Shown here in pieces: positions 57,550-64,000 of a DNA stretch of 64,000 nucleotides (the first letter of the stretch is position 1; each line of letters opens with the position of its first letter). The stretch lies in NCBI RefSeq assembly GCF_902506165.1, contig NZ_LR733817.1:4077937-4141936 (forward strand). The letters run 5' to 3'. The notes below the pieces were generated by a model, which worked only from the letters and a program-made list of their open reading frames with translations, had not been told where the DNA came from and did no database searches. This DNA comes from Bosea sp. 29B (GTDB lineage: Bacteria > Pseudomonadota > Alphaproteobacteria > Rhizobiales > Beijerinckiaceae). The translations under genes and the position numbers were made by a program.

Positions 57550-58533
57550 ATGCTCAAGGGAAAACTCACGCGCCGCATGGCGCTGCTGCTCGCTGCTGCG
57601 GGAGTGCTCGGAGCGGGCGCGATCGAGGCAGCGGCACAGGCCTATCCGGCCAAGCCGGTGAAGATCATCGTGCCGTTCGCACCGGGCGGGCGCGTCGAGG
57701 GCATCGCCCGCCTGCTCGCCAACAGCATGAGCATCGATCTCGGTCAGCCTTTCGTCGTCGAGAGCCGCGCTGGCGCCGGCGGTGCGATCGGCTCCGATTT
57801 CGTCGCCAAGGCGGCGCCTGACGGATACACGCTGCTGCTCGTCTCGGCCGGTACCCACGCCATCCTGCCCAATGTCGACAAGAAGCTGCCCTATGACTCG
57901 GTGAAGGATTTCACGGCGATCGCCAATCTCGTCGAAGGCTTCACCTTCCTCGGCGCGCATCCCTCCGTCGAGGCCAAGACGGTTGCCGAGCTTGTCGCCC
58001 TGGCCAAGGCCAAGCCCGGCACGATCGGTTTCGCCAGCTCCGGCATCGGCACCTACGGCCATTTCGCCGGCGAGCTGCTCAAGATCTCTTCCGGCGCCGA
58101 CCTGATGCATGTGCCCTATCGCGGCAGCGGCCCCGCGCTGAACGACATCGCCGCCGGCCATGTCCCGCTGATGATGGCGGGCGAGCTGGTCGAGCTCGCC
58201 AAGGCCGGCAAGGTCCGCATCATCGCGACGACCAATGAGCGGCGCTGGTTCGAACTGCCTGATGTCCCGACGATGAAGGAGAGCGGCTTCCCGCAATTCA
58301 CCGCGCATTCCTGGATCGGGCTCGCAGGGCCCGCCGGCATGAACCCCGAGATCGTCGCCAGGCTCAACGCCGCCGCGGGCAAGGCGCTGGCCGATCCGAA
58401 GGCGCAGGAGCAGCTCAAGACGCTCGGCGTCCTGCCGAATTTCTCCGGGCCGGCCGAGTTCGCCGCGCGCATCGCCGCCGACCGGGCCGTCTATGCCGAG
58501 ATCGTCGCGAAGGCGAACCTCACATTCCAGTAA
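57550..58533 (+). CDS. Bug-family (TctC) solute-binding protein, second copy
   Basis: A 327-residue paralogue, identical in length to the previous protein and aligned throughout: AYPAKPVKIIVPFAPGG, KAAPDGYTLLLVSAGTHAILP and PYRGSGPALNDIAAGHVPLM. The two have diverged in the ligand-facing parts (for example FTFLGAHPS versus FSFIGVHPG). This looks like a tandem duplication giving two ligand specificities to one transporter. Signal peptide ends EAAAQ. Confidence 0.93.
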   Translation: MLKGKLTRRMALLLAAAGVLGAGAIEAAAQAYPAKPVKIIVPFAPGGRVEGIARLLANSMSIDLGQPFVVESRAGAGGAIGSDFVAKAAPDGYTLLLVSAGTHAILPNVDKKLPYDSVKDFTAIANLVEGFTFLGAHPSVEAKTVAELVALAKAKPGTIGFASSGIGTYGHFAGELLKISSGADLMHVPYRGSGPALNDIAAGHVPLMMAGELVELAKAGKVRIIATTNERRWFELPDVPTMKESGFPQFTAHSWIGLAGPAGMNPEIVARLNAAAGKALADPKAQEQLKTLGVLPNFSGPAEFAARIAADRAVYAEIVAKANLTFQ

Positions 58534-58616
58534 AGCGCCGGCGCACTATATGGAGGGCAGGAAATCTGCTAGGGCGCTGCGCTCGCCGGCAGGTTTCCGG
58601 CAACGCCAGACCATAG

Positions 58617-59618
58617 ATGATGACCGCAGCAGACCATCGTTTCTCCGTCGCACCTATGATGGACTGGACAGATCGGCATTGCCGGATCGTCCATCGCCTG
58701 ATGTCGCGCCGCGCCCGGCTCTATACCGAGATGGTGACGGCGCAGGCGGTGGTGCGCGGCGACCGGCAGCGGCTGATCGGCTTCGACGACGTCGAGCACC
58801 CGGTCGCACTCCAGCTCGGCGGCAATGATCCGGCGCTGCTCGCCGAGGCGGCGAAGATCGGCGCCGATTTCGGCTATGACGAGATCAACCTCAACTGCGG
58901 CTGCCCCTCCGACCGTGTCCAGGGCGGGGCTTTCGGTGCCTGCCTGATGCGCGAGCCGGCGCTGGTCGGCGATTGCGTCGCGGCGATGAAGGCAGCCGTC
59001 TCCATTCCGGTCACTGTGAAATGCCGCATCGGCGTCGATGACCAGGATCCGGAAGCCGCGCTCGATGCGCTGACCGCTTCCGTACGCGCGGCGGGTGTCG
59101 ATGCGCTCGTGGTCCATGCCCGCAAGGCCTGGCTGCAGGGGCTTTCGCCCAAGGAGAACCGCGAGATCCCGCCGCTCGATTATGAGCGCGCCTACCGGCT
59201 CAAAGCGGCCAATCCCGATCTGATCGTCTCGCTCAATGGCGGCATCAGGCACCCCGAGGAATGGCTGCCGCATCTCGCCCATCTCGATGGCGTGATGCTC
59301 GGCCGCGAGGCCTACCAGAACCCCGAGGTGTTGCTCGCGGTCGATCCGCTGCTCTTCGGCGAGGATGCCCCGGTCCCGGACGCCTTCGCGATGCTGGAAG
59401 CGCTCGAGCCCCATATCGCTGCTCATCTCGAACGGGGCGGGCGCCTGCACGCTTTCACCCGCCATCTCGTCGGGCTGTTCCCCGGCCGGCGCGGCTCGCG
59501 CCTGTTCCGCCGCCACCTCTCCGAGCATTGCGTCGCCGCGGGGGCGGGTCTCGCCGAATTGCGCGCTGCGATCGCTCATGCCGAGCGGGAAGTCCCGCTG
59601 GCGATCGCCGCAGAGTGA
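58617..59618 (+). CDS. dusA: tRNA-dihydrouridine synthase A
   Basis: A 333-residue FMN enzyme that reduces uridines 20 and 20a in the tRNA D loop. VAPMMDWTDRHCRIVHRLMS is the DusA start (in two blocks), followed by QLGGNDP, INLNCGCPSDRV with the catalytic Cys96, VKCRIGVDD, HARKAWLQGLSPKENREIPPL (two blocks) and SLNGGI. Length fits. Unrelated in function to the neighbouring transporter. Confidence 0.96.
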   Translation: MMTAADHRFSVAPMMDWTDRHCRIVHRLMSRRARLYTEMVTAQAVVRGDRQRLIGFDDVEHPVALQLGGNDPALLAEAAKIGADFGYDEINLNCGCPSDRVQGGAFGACLMREPALVGDCVAAMKAAVSIPVTVKCRIGVDDQDPEAALDALTASVRAAGVDALVVHARKAWLQGLSPKENREIPPLDYERAYRLKAANPDLIVSLNGGIRHPEEWLPHLAHLDGVMLGREAYQNPEVLLAVDPLLFGEDAPVPDAFAMLEALEPHIAAHLERGGRLHAFTRHLVGLFPGRRGSRLFRRHLSEHCVAAGAGLAELRAAIAHAEREVPLAIAAE

Positions 59619-59623
59619 CCTCG

Positions 59624-60076
59624 ATGGCTGACCAGACGATCGATCCCGCCCTCGTCGCCCGCATCGAGACGAGCTTCGCCAAGCAGGCGATGATGACGAC
59701 GCTCGGTGCCCGGCTCGCGCGCGTCGCGCCCGGCGAGGTCGAGATCGCCATGCCGGCGTCGCCGCATCTCTCCCAGCAGCACGGCTTCGTCCATGCCGGC
59801 GCGGTCGCGACCATCGCCGACAGCGCCGCCGGCTATGCCGGCCTCACCACCATGCCGGCCGGGAACGGCATCCTCACCGCCGAGTTCAAGATCAATCTGC
59901 TGGCGCCCGCGACAGGCGACGAGCTCATCGCGAAGGGCAGGGTGATCAAGGCCGGCCGCACCTTGACGCTCGCCATGGCCGAGGTTTTCGCGGTGACGGA
60001 CGGCAAGCCCAAGCTCTGTGCCATGCTGACGGCGACACTGATGGCGATCGTGGCGCGCGAGGGCGTGAGCGACTAG
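59624..60076 (+). CDS. PaaI-type hotdog-fold thioesterase
   Basis: A 150-residue acyl-CoA thioesterase. HLSQQHGFVHAGAVATIADSAAGYA (read in two parts) holds the catalytic region of the HotDog fold (HGG-like motif, Asp in ADSAAGYA), and LTAEFKINLLAPATGDEL the second strand. Starts five bases after dusA, so it is cotranscribed. An upstream frame extension overlaps dusA and is not used. Preferred acyl group unknown. Confidence 0.92.
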   Translation: MADQTIDPALVARIETSFAKQAMMTTLGARLARVAPGEVEIAMPASPHLSQQHGFVHAGAVATIADSAAGYAGLTTMPAGNGILTAEFKINLLAPATGDELIAKGRVIKAGRTLTLAMAEVFAVTDGKPKLCAMLTATLMAIVAREGVSD

Positions 60077-60270
60077 CGACCTGGCCGTTCTCGGCAGAGT
60101 ACTCCGTCCGGGCAATCTCCTGCCCCTTTGCCCGTCTTCTGGACCTGTCTGATCTGAGGTCAGTTCGATCGCGGCGAGGGTGTGGTCGACACTCTCGCAG
60201 GCGTCTTCGCATAGACGCCGGGATTCGCATCGGCCGGAACGAAGTTGCTCGTGCCCGGTACGCCAGGGCC
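60077..60270. other. 194-base region before the coiled-coil gene
   Basis: Contains a weak hairpin GGGCA-N6-TGCCC with a short T run just after the thioesterase, which may end that transcript. On the reverse strand a short frame across 60160-60297 reads like the tail of a secreted protein; see findings. No convincing promoter was seen. Confidence 0.3.
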
Positions 60271-62202
60271 ATGCGCCGACCAAGAGGCGTCAGCCACATG
60301 CGCGACGCGATCGAAAGCGCATCGGGAAATGGGAAGGCCGTCGTCGCCAGGGACGACGCGGGCCTGACAATCGATACCGCTCACTGGACGCTGACGGGTG
60401 CGCCGCCCGCTGGGCAGGACCGTAGCAAGACCCCCGATATCCGGCAGGGCATGCCGGCGAAACCCGGTCCGTCCGGCCAAGCGCCGCTGCGGCGCCGGTT
60501 CATCCCCTTGGCATGCGGGGTCGCGGCCGCGGTCCTGCTTCTCCTTGTCCCGCGCAACGCGGATCGACCGGAGTCCGGTCAGCTGCGGGAGCGCATGCCA
60601 GTCGCCCTGCCGTCCGGCGAGGCCGCGAACATCGCCGCCATGTCGCGGGAGCTCGCCGAGGCCCGAGGCGCCATCGCTGCCCTGAAAGCGCAGTTGCAGG
60701 GCGACGCCAGCAGGAACGAACAGTCCTTGCGGCAGGAGCAGGACAAGGCGGCGGCCCAGGCGCAGGAAGCCACGGCTGCGCGGCAGGAATTGGTGGCAGC
60801 GGCGGCTCAGCATCGCCAGGCGCTCGATGGCGAGCGTGCGCAGCGTGCCGTATTGGCCGATCAGCTGTCGGCCTCGCAGCGCGAATTGCAGGCGCAGACG
60901 GCACAGCTGCGCAGCGCAAGCGACGACATTGAACAGCTCAAGCAACTCGCGACAGCAACGAGTTCCCAGTCGCTGGAGCAGGAGCGGCAGAAGGCGGCCG
61001 CTCTGGCGCAGGAACTGTCAGCTGCGCAGCGCGACAGCGCCACGCAGGCAGCGCAGCTGCGCAAGGTCGGCGAGGAGTCGGCCCAGCTCAGGCAGGCGGA
61101 GGCGGCGAAAGCGGCGCAGGCGCTTGAGCAGGAGCGGCAGAAGGCCGCCGCCCTCGCGCAGGAGCTGTCGGCCGCGCAGCGCGAGGCGGCGACGCAGGCG
61201 GCGCAATTGCGCAAGGCAGGCGAGGAAGCCGGGCAGCTCAGGCAGGCTGACACCGCAAGGGGCGCGCAATCGCTGGAGCAGGAGCGGCAGAAGGCAGCTG
61301 CCATCGCCCAGGCTGCAGCCGCACGGCAGGCGTTGACCACGGCTGCGGCGCAACATCGCCAAGCCCTCGACGACGAACGTGGGCAGCGTGCCGCATTGGC
61401 GGCTGAACTGGCGGCAGTGCGGCGTGAGAACGAGGTGCAGGCGGCGCAATTGCGCAAGTCTGGCGAGGAAGCCGGCCAGTTCCGGCAGGCGGAGGCAGCG
61501 AGGGCTGCGCAAGGGCTCGAACTCGAGCGGCAGAAGGTGGCCGCCATGGCGCAAGTCACGGCGCTGCGACAGGAGCAGGCTGCCGCGACCGCGCAATATC
61601 GCCAGACCATCGAGCAGGAGCGCGCACAACGGGCGGCACTGGCCGGTGAGTTGTCCGCCGCGCAGCGCGAGGTCGAAACCCAGCTGGCGCAGCTGCAAAG
61701 CGCACGCGGGGAATCGGAAAAGCTCAGGCAAGCGAGCGAGGGCACGATCGCGGAGCTGCGTCAGGCCCTCCAGCAGGAACGGGACCGGGCCGCGACCGCT
61801 ACGGAGGAACTGGCGTCACTGCGCGCTGCGGCTGCGCAGTCCGCGTCCGCATCCAGGGAAACTCCCAAGCCTGCGCAAGCGGTCCCTGTCGGCGCGCCGC
61901 TGCCGCAAATGGCCGCGGAAGCTCGAAACAGCCCCGAGGCGATGCGGCTGATCGTCAGGGCAAGCGCGCTGCTCGCTCAAGGTGACATCGGCTCCGCCCG
62001 GGCCGTGCTCGAACGCGCAGCCGACATGGGCAGCGCCCGGGCGAGCTTCATGCTCGCGGAGACCTACGATCCCCGCATCCTGTCCGCCTGGGGCACCTAT
62101 GGCACGCGCGGCGAGATCGCCAGGGCGCGCGAGCTTTATGTGCGGGCGCAGGTCGGGGGCATTCAGGAGGCCAAGGATCGTGTCGACGCGTTGCCGCGCT
62201 AG
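60271..62202 (+). CDS. membrane-anchored coiled-coil protein with 50-residue repeats and Sel1-like C-terminus
   Basis: A 643-residue protein. Residues 1-74 are a polar N-terminal region, 75-93 a single membrane helix (after PLRRRF), and about 110-530 a long Ala/Gln/Glu-rich coiled coil. The coil is made of near-identical 50-residue units beginning xLEQERQKAAALAQELSAAQ. From about 560 a Sel1/TPR-like pair (ALLAQGDIGSARAVLERAADMGSA and RARELYVRAQVGGIQEA) ends the protein. The membrane topology puts the coil outside or inside depending on N-terminal charge. An ATG nine codons later is an alternative start. Function unknown. Confidence 0.85.
   Translation: MRRPRGVSHMRDAIESASGNGKAVVARDDAGLTIDTAHWTLTGAPPAGQDRSKTPDIRQGMPAKPGPSGQAPLRRRFIPLACGVAAAVLLLLVPRNADRPESGQLRERMPVALPSGEAANIAAMSRELAEARGAIAALKAQLQGDASRNEQSLRQEQDKAAAQAQEATAARQELVAAAAQHRQALDGERAQRAVLADQLSASQRELQAQTAQLRSASDDIEQLKQLATATSSQSLEQERQKAAALAQELSAAQRDSATQAAQLRKVGEESAQLRQAEAAKAAQALEQERQKAAALAQELSAAQREAATQAAQLRKAGEEAGQLRQADTARGAQSLEQERQKAAAIAQAAAARQALTTAAAQHRQALDDERGQRAALAAELAAVRRENEVQAAQLRKSGEEAGQFRQAEAARAAQGLELERQKVAAMAQVTALRQEQAAATAQYRQTIEQERAQRAALAGELSAAQREVETQLAQLQSARGESEKLRQASEGTIAELRQALQQERDRAATATEELASLRAAAAQSASASRETPKPAQAVPVGAPLPQMAAEARNSPEAMRLIVRASALLAQGDIGSARAVLERAADMGSARASFMLAETYDPRILSAWGTYGTRGEIARARELYVRAQVGGIQEAKDRVDALPR
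60820..61311 (+). repeat. 150-base in-frame direct repeats within coiled-coil gene
   Basis: Three tandem coding units of 150 bases begin at 60820, 60970 and 61120, and a fourth, truncated unit starts at 61270. The units at 60970 and 61120 are nearly identical in protein sequence; the first is more diverged. A further 50-residue unit follows at about 61363. Such repeats favour copy-number change by recombination. Confidence 0.8.
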
Positions 62203-62253
62203 CGCTCGACGTCGGCCGCCGGATTACGGGTGCGTTTCAGAGGAGAGTGCGGG

Positions 62254-63288
62254 ATGAAGATGCTTTCAGGACGGTGCTTGCTCCTGTTGGCTGGGCTCGC
62301 GGCGCTTATTCCGATGCTTGCATCGCCCGGCCTGGAGGCTCAGACGCCGCAGGCGAGCACCGCCCCGCCGCGACGCATGGTCCGGCCGGCCGCGACGGAG
62401 CAGGACAAGGCCAATGCCTGGACGGTCGGTCTCGCAGCGGGACTGCTGGAGGGCGCGCCCCTTCGCCTGGGCGCCGAGATGGCCCGCGTCGTCGACGACG
62501 GGCAGAACCTGCACGTGCTGCCGATCGTCACCCGTGGCGCCACCGAGAACCTGAACTCGCTGCTCTATCTGCGCGGCATCGACACGGCGATCATCAACTC
62601 CGATGCGCTGGAGGAGTACAAGGCCCAGCTCCCGCAGATCCGCCGCAAGATCACCTATGTGCTCAATCTCTTCCCCTCGGAGCTGCATGTCTTCGTGCGG
62701 CCCGAGATCCAGAGCCTGCAGGATCTCGCCGGCAAGAAGGTGAACTTCAACACGCTCGGCACCGCCGCTGCCTATTCGGGGCCGCTGATCTTCAGCCGTC
62801 TCGGCATCAATGCCGAGAACACCTTCATCCCGCATCAGGTCGCGCTCGAACAGATGCGCAAGGGCGAGATGGCGGGCGTGGTCTTCATCACCTCGAAGCC
62901 GGTCGATGCCTTCGTCCGCGGACGCTTCGAACCCGGCTTCAAGTTCCTTCCGGTGGCCTATGACAGCAAGTTCGAGGACTATTACCTGCCGGCGGTGCTG
63001 GAGGCCGGCGAATATCCCGGGCTGATCAAGGCGGGCGAGCGGGTCTCGACGATCGCGGTGCCGACTGCGCTGGTCGCGTTCAACTGGGCGCCCCAGACCA
63101 ACCGCTACGAGCGCGTCGCACGCTTCGTCGACACCCTGTTCAGCCGTGTCGAGAAGCTGCAGGCGCCAGGCTTCGACCCGAAATGGAAGTCGATCAATCT
63201 CGCCGCGACCGTTCCCGGCCTCGACCGCTTCCCGGCAGCGCAGGACTGGCTGGATCGCAAGGCGCAGACGCAACGTGCGAGCCAATGA
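62254..63288 (+). CDS. TAXI-family TRAP solute-binding protein
   Basis: A 344-residue protein of the TRAP-transporter-associated extracytoplasmic immunogenic family, with a signal peptide ending LEAQ. NAWTVGLAAGLLEGAPLRLG (two blocks), LRGIDTAIINSDALEEY, LAGKKVNFNTLGTAAAYSG (two blocks) are characteristic. The ATG after AGGAGAG is the start. No TRAP permease (DctQM-type) is adjacent, and the protein sits between a coiled-coil membrane protein and a VasI-like protein, so it may signal rather than feed a transporter. Confidence 0.88.
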   Translation: MKMLSGRCLLLLAGLAALIPMLASPGLEAQTPQASTAPPRRMVRPAATEQDKANAWTVGLAAGLLEGAPLRLGAEMARVVDDGQNLHVLPIVTRGATENLNSLLYLRGIDTAIINSDALEEYKAQLPQIRRKITYVLNLFPSELHVFVRPEIQSLQDLAGKKVNFNTLGTAAAYSGPLIFSRLGINAENTFIPHQVALEQMRKGEMAGVVFITSKPVDAFVRGRFEPGFKFLPVAYDSKFEDYYLPAVLEAGEYPGLIKAGERVSTIAVPTALVAFNWAPQTNRYERVARFVDTLFSRVEKLQAPGFDPKWKSINLAATVPGLDRFPAAQDWLDRKAQTQRASQ

Positions 63289-63914
63289 AGCTGATCATGC
63301 TCTCCGTCGTCTTCGAGATCGCGAGCCGGATCGCCTTCGCGCAGGGCGTGCCCGATCCGATGGCGCAGCTTCGCGCCTGCTCGCTGCTGGATCCGGCGGA
63401 GCGGCCTGCCTGCCTGAACAAGCTGCCGCAGCCCGTGACAGTGCCCCGCCGCCCGCCTGGCGATGCCGATGGCTGGATCGTCAGCGAGACCACGTCTCCG
63501 GTCGACTACACGCCGATCGTCACCGCCACCACCTTCGCTGAAGGCGATGCCAACGGCGCACTGAAGCAGCTTTCCATTCATTGCCGCGGTGGCCGGACCG
63601 AATTGGTCCTTGGTGGGCCGGCTACGTCCGAGAGCGGCGCCGACTCCGTTCTGTCCTATCGCGTCGATGACAGCCAGCCTGTGCAGGTCGCGGCGGGGCG
63701 GCCGACCTATGGGACCGGCGTCGCCTTCAGGGGCGATGTCGTCGGCCTGCTGCTGTCGCTCCCCAATCAGGGCGGCATCGCGATCCGCCTCGGCACGCGC
63801 GCGGGCGCTGTCTATGACGCGCATTTCAACCTCGTCGGCCTGAAAGCCGCGCGGGACAGGGTCGCCGCAGCCTGCAAATGGCCGCGCACCCTTGCCAGAC
63901 CACGTAGCAAATAG
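63285..63914 (+). CDS. secreted VasI/TagO-like protein
   Basis: A 209-residue protein with a signal peptide ending IAFAQG. ACSLLDPAERPACLNKL resembles a lipocalin-like/DUF N-terminus, WIVSETTSPVDYTPIVTAT (two blocks) and LSIHCRGGRTELVL followed by LSYRVDDSQPVQ recall VasI/TagO proteins of type VI secretion clusters. No such cluster is in the window, so that link is doubtful. The ATG overlaps the upstream stop, so it is translated together with the TAXI protein. Cysteines suggest disulphides. Confidence 0.75.
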   Translation: MKLIMLSVVFEIASRIAFAQGVPDPMAQLRACSLLDPAERPACLNKLPQPVTVPRRPPGDADGWIVSETTSPVDYTPIVTATTFAEGDANGALKQLSIHCRGGRTELVLGGPATSESGADSVLSYRVDDSQPVQVAAGRPTYGTGVAFRGDVVGLLLSLPNQGGIAIRLGTRAGAVYDAHFNLVGLKAARDRVAAACKWPRTLARPRSK

Positions 63915-63937
63915 TCCTCGAACCATGGGTGGATGCG

Positions 63938-64000
63938 ATGATGATCAGGTTCAAAGATGCTCTCGGCATGGCCTTGCTGGCCGGCCTGGCTCTCGCCGTC
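63938..64000 (+). CDS. N-terminal fragment of an exported protein (cut by window end)
   Basis: Only 21 codons are visible. They start with two adjacent ATG codons and encode a basic then hydrophobic stretch (MMIRFKDALGMALLAGLALA), which reads as a signal peptide. It continues the operon of the TAXI and VasI-like genes after a 23-base gap. Product unknown. Confidence 0.5.
   Translation, partial: MMIRFKDALGMALLAGLALAV

Noticed and set aside
60820..61311. CRISPR-like repetition
   Set aside because: Repeats are 150 bases, in frame, without spacers, and encode a coiled coil.
63285..63914. Part of a type VI secretion cluster
   Set aside because: Only a weak VasI-like resemblance; none of the Tss core genes is in the window.

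Overview
The window is GC-rich, densely packed DNA from an alphaproteobacterium of the Rhizobiales/Hyphomicrobiales; a Bosea-like soil or rhizosphere genus is my best guess. The evidence is the cytochrome c block in the rhizobial order ccmI-ccmE-ccmF-ccmH, followed by degP, a two-component pair and glnE; a PleC-type cell-cycle kinase; an aerobic-pathway cobF; EcfG-type and GANTC/CtrA-type sites; and many periplasmic solute-binding proteins. It is chromosomal housekeeping and metabolic DNA. I see no rRNA, tRNA, insertion sequence, prophage or CRISPR array, and no gene-free stretch reaches 300 bases.

Layout. 1-2.4 kb: a PepSY protein and a FeuP/FeuQ-like two-component system. 2.5-6.6 kb: cytochrome c maturation genes. 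6.6-7.1 kb: a small secreted protein built from an internal duplication. 7.3-13.9 kb: DegP protease, a second two-component system and GlnE. 13.9-19.1 kb: a PleC-like hybrid PAS kinase with an unusual GANTC-rich upstream region, and PepN. 19.2-25.8 kb: a CDF metal transporter with three C-terminal dimer-like domains, glyoxalase-type proteins, GalM plus a PfkB kinase, an acidic-tailed protein, a DUF1003 membrane protein and a small protein behind an EcfG-type promoter. 25.9-28.0 kb: two orphan solute-binding proteins converging on a perfect hairpin. 28.1-31.7 kb: a monooxygenase-like protein, a His-rich UreE, a DUF3995 protein, HupE/UreJ and an isolated PhnM behind a candidate Pho box. 31.8-34.4 kb: a solitary GIY-YIG protein and a LysR/MFS divergent pair. 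34.3-41.3 kb: a hexapeptide transferase, uxuA with a GntR regulator, and a divergent ABC importer. 41.3-45.2 kb: topoisomerase IB, an M20 amidohydrolase, cobF and a GntR regulator. 45.2-51.1 kb: a MocR regulator divergent from an operon for a dihydroxyphthalate-decarboxylase-like protein, a nitrilase and an amino-acid-type ABC importer. 51.2-54.4 kb: a chemoreceptor and a MarR regulator divergent from a membrane protein. 54.5-58.5 kb: a tripartite tricarboxylate transporter with two tandem binding proteins. 58.6-64.0 kb: DusA, a thioesterase, and an unusual operon of a repeat-built coiled-coil membrane protein, a TAXI binding protein and a VasI-like secreted protein, running off the end.

How it fits together. 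Several blocks are regulator-plus-target units whose likely operators can be read directly: a palindrome at the GntR/ABC divergence, a 19-base palindrome at MarR, inverted repeats at LysR and MocR, and a TATAAT promoter overlapped by a palindrome before the second GntR. The strongest unexplained items are the coiled-coil/TAXI/VasI-like operon, the urease-less UreE-HupE pair, the triple-domain CDF transporter and the duplicated secreted protein. All function calls come from reading protein motifs and context; no database search was run.
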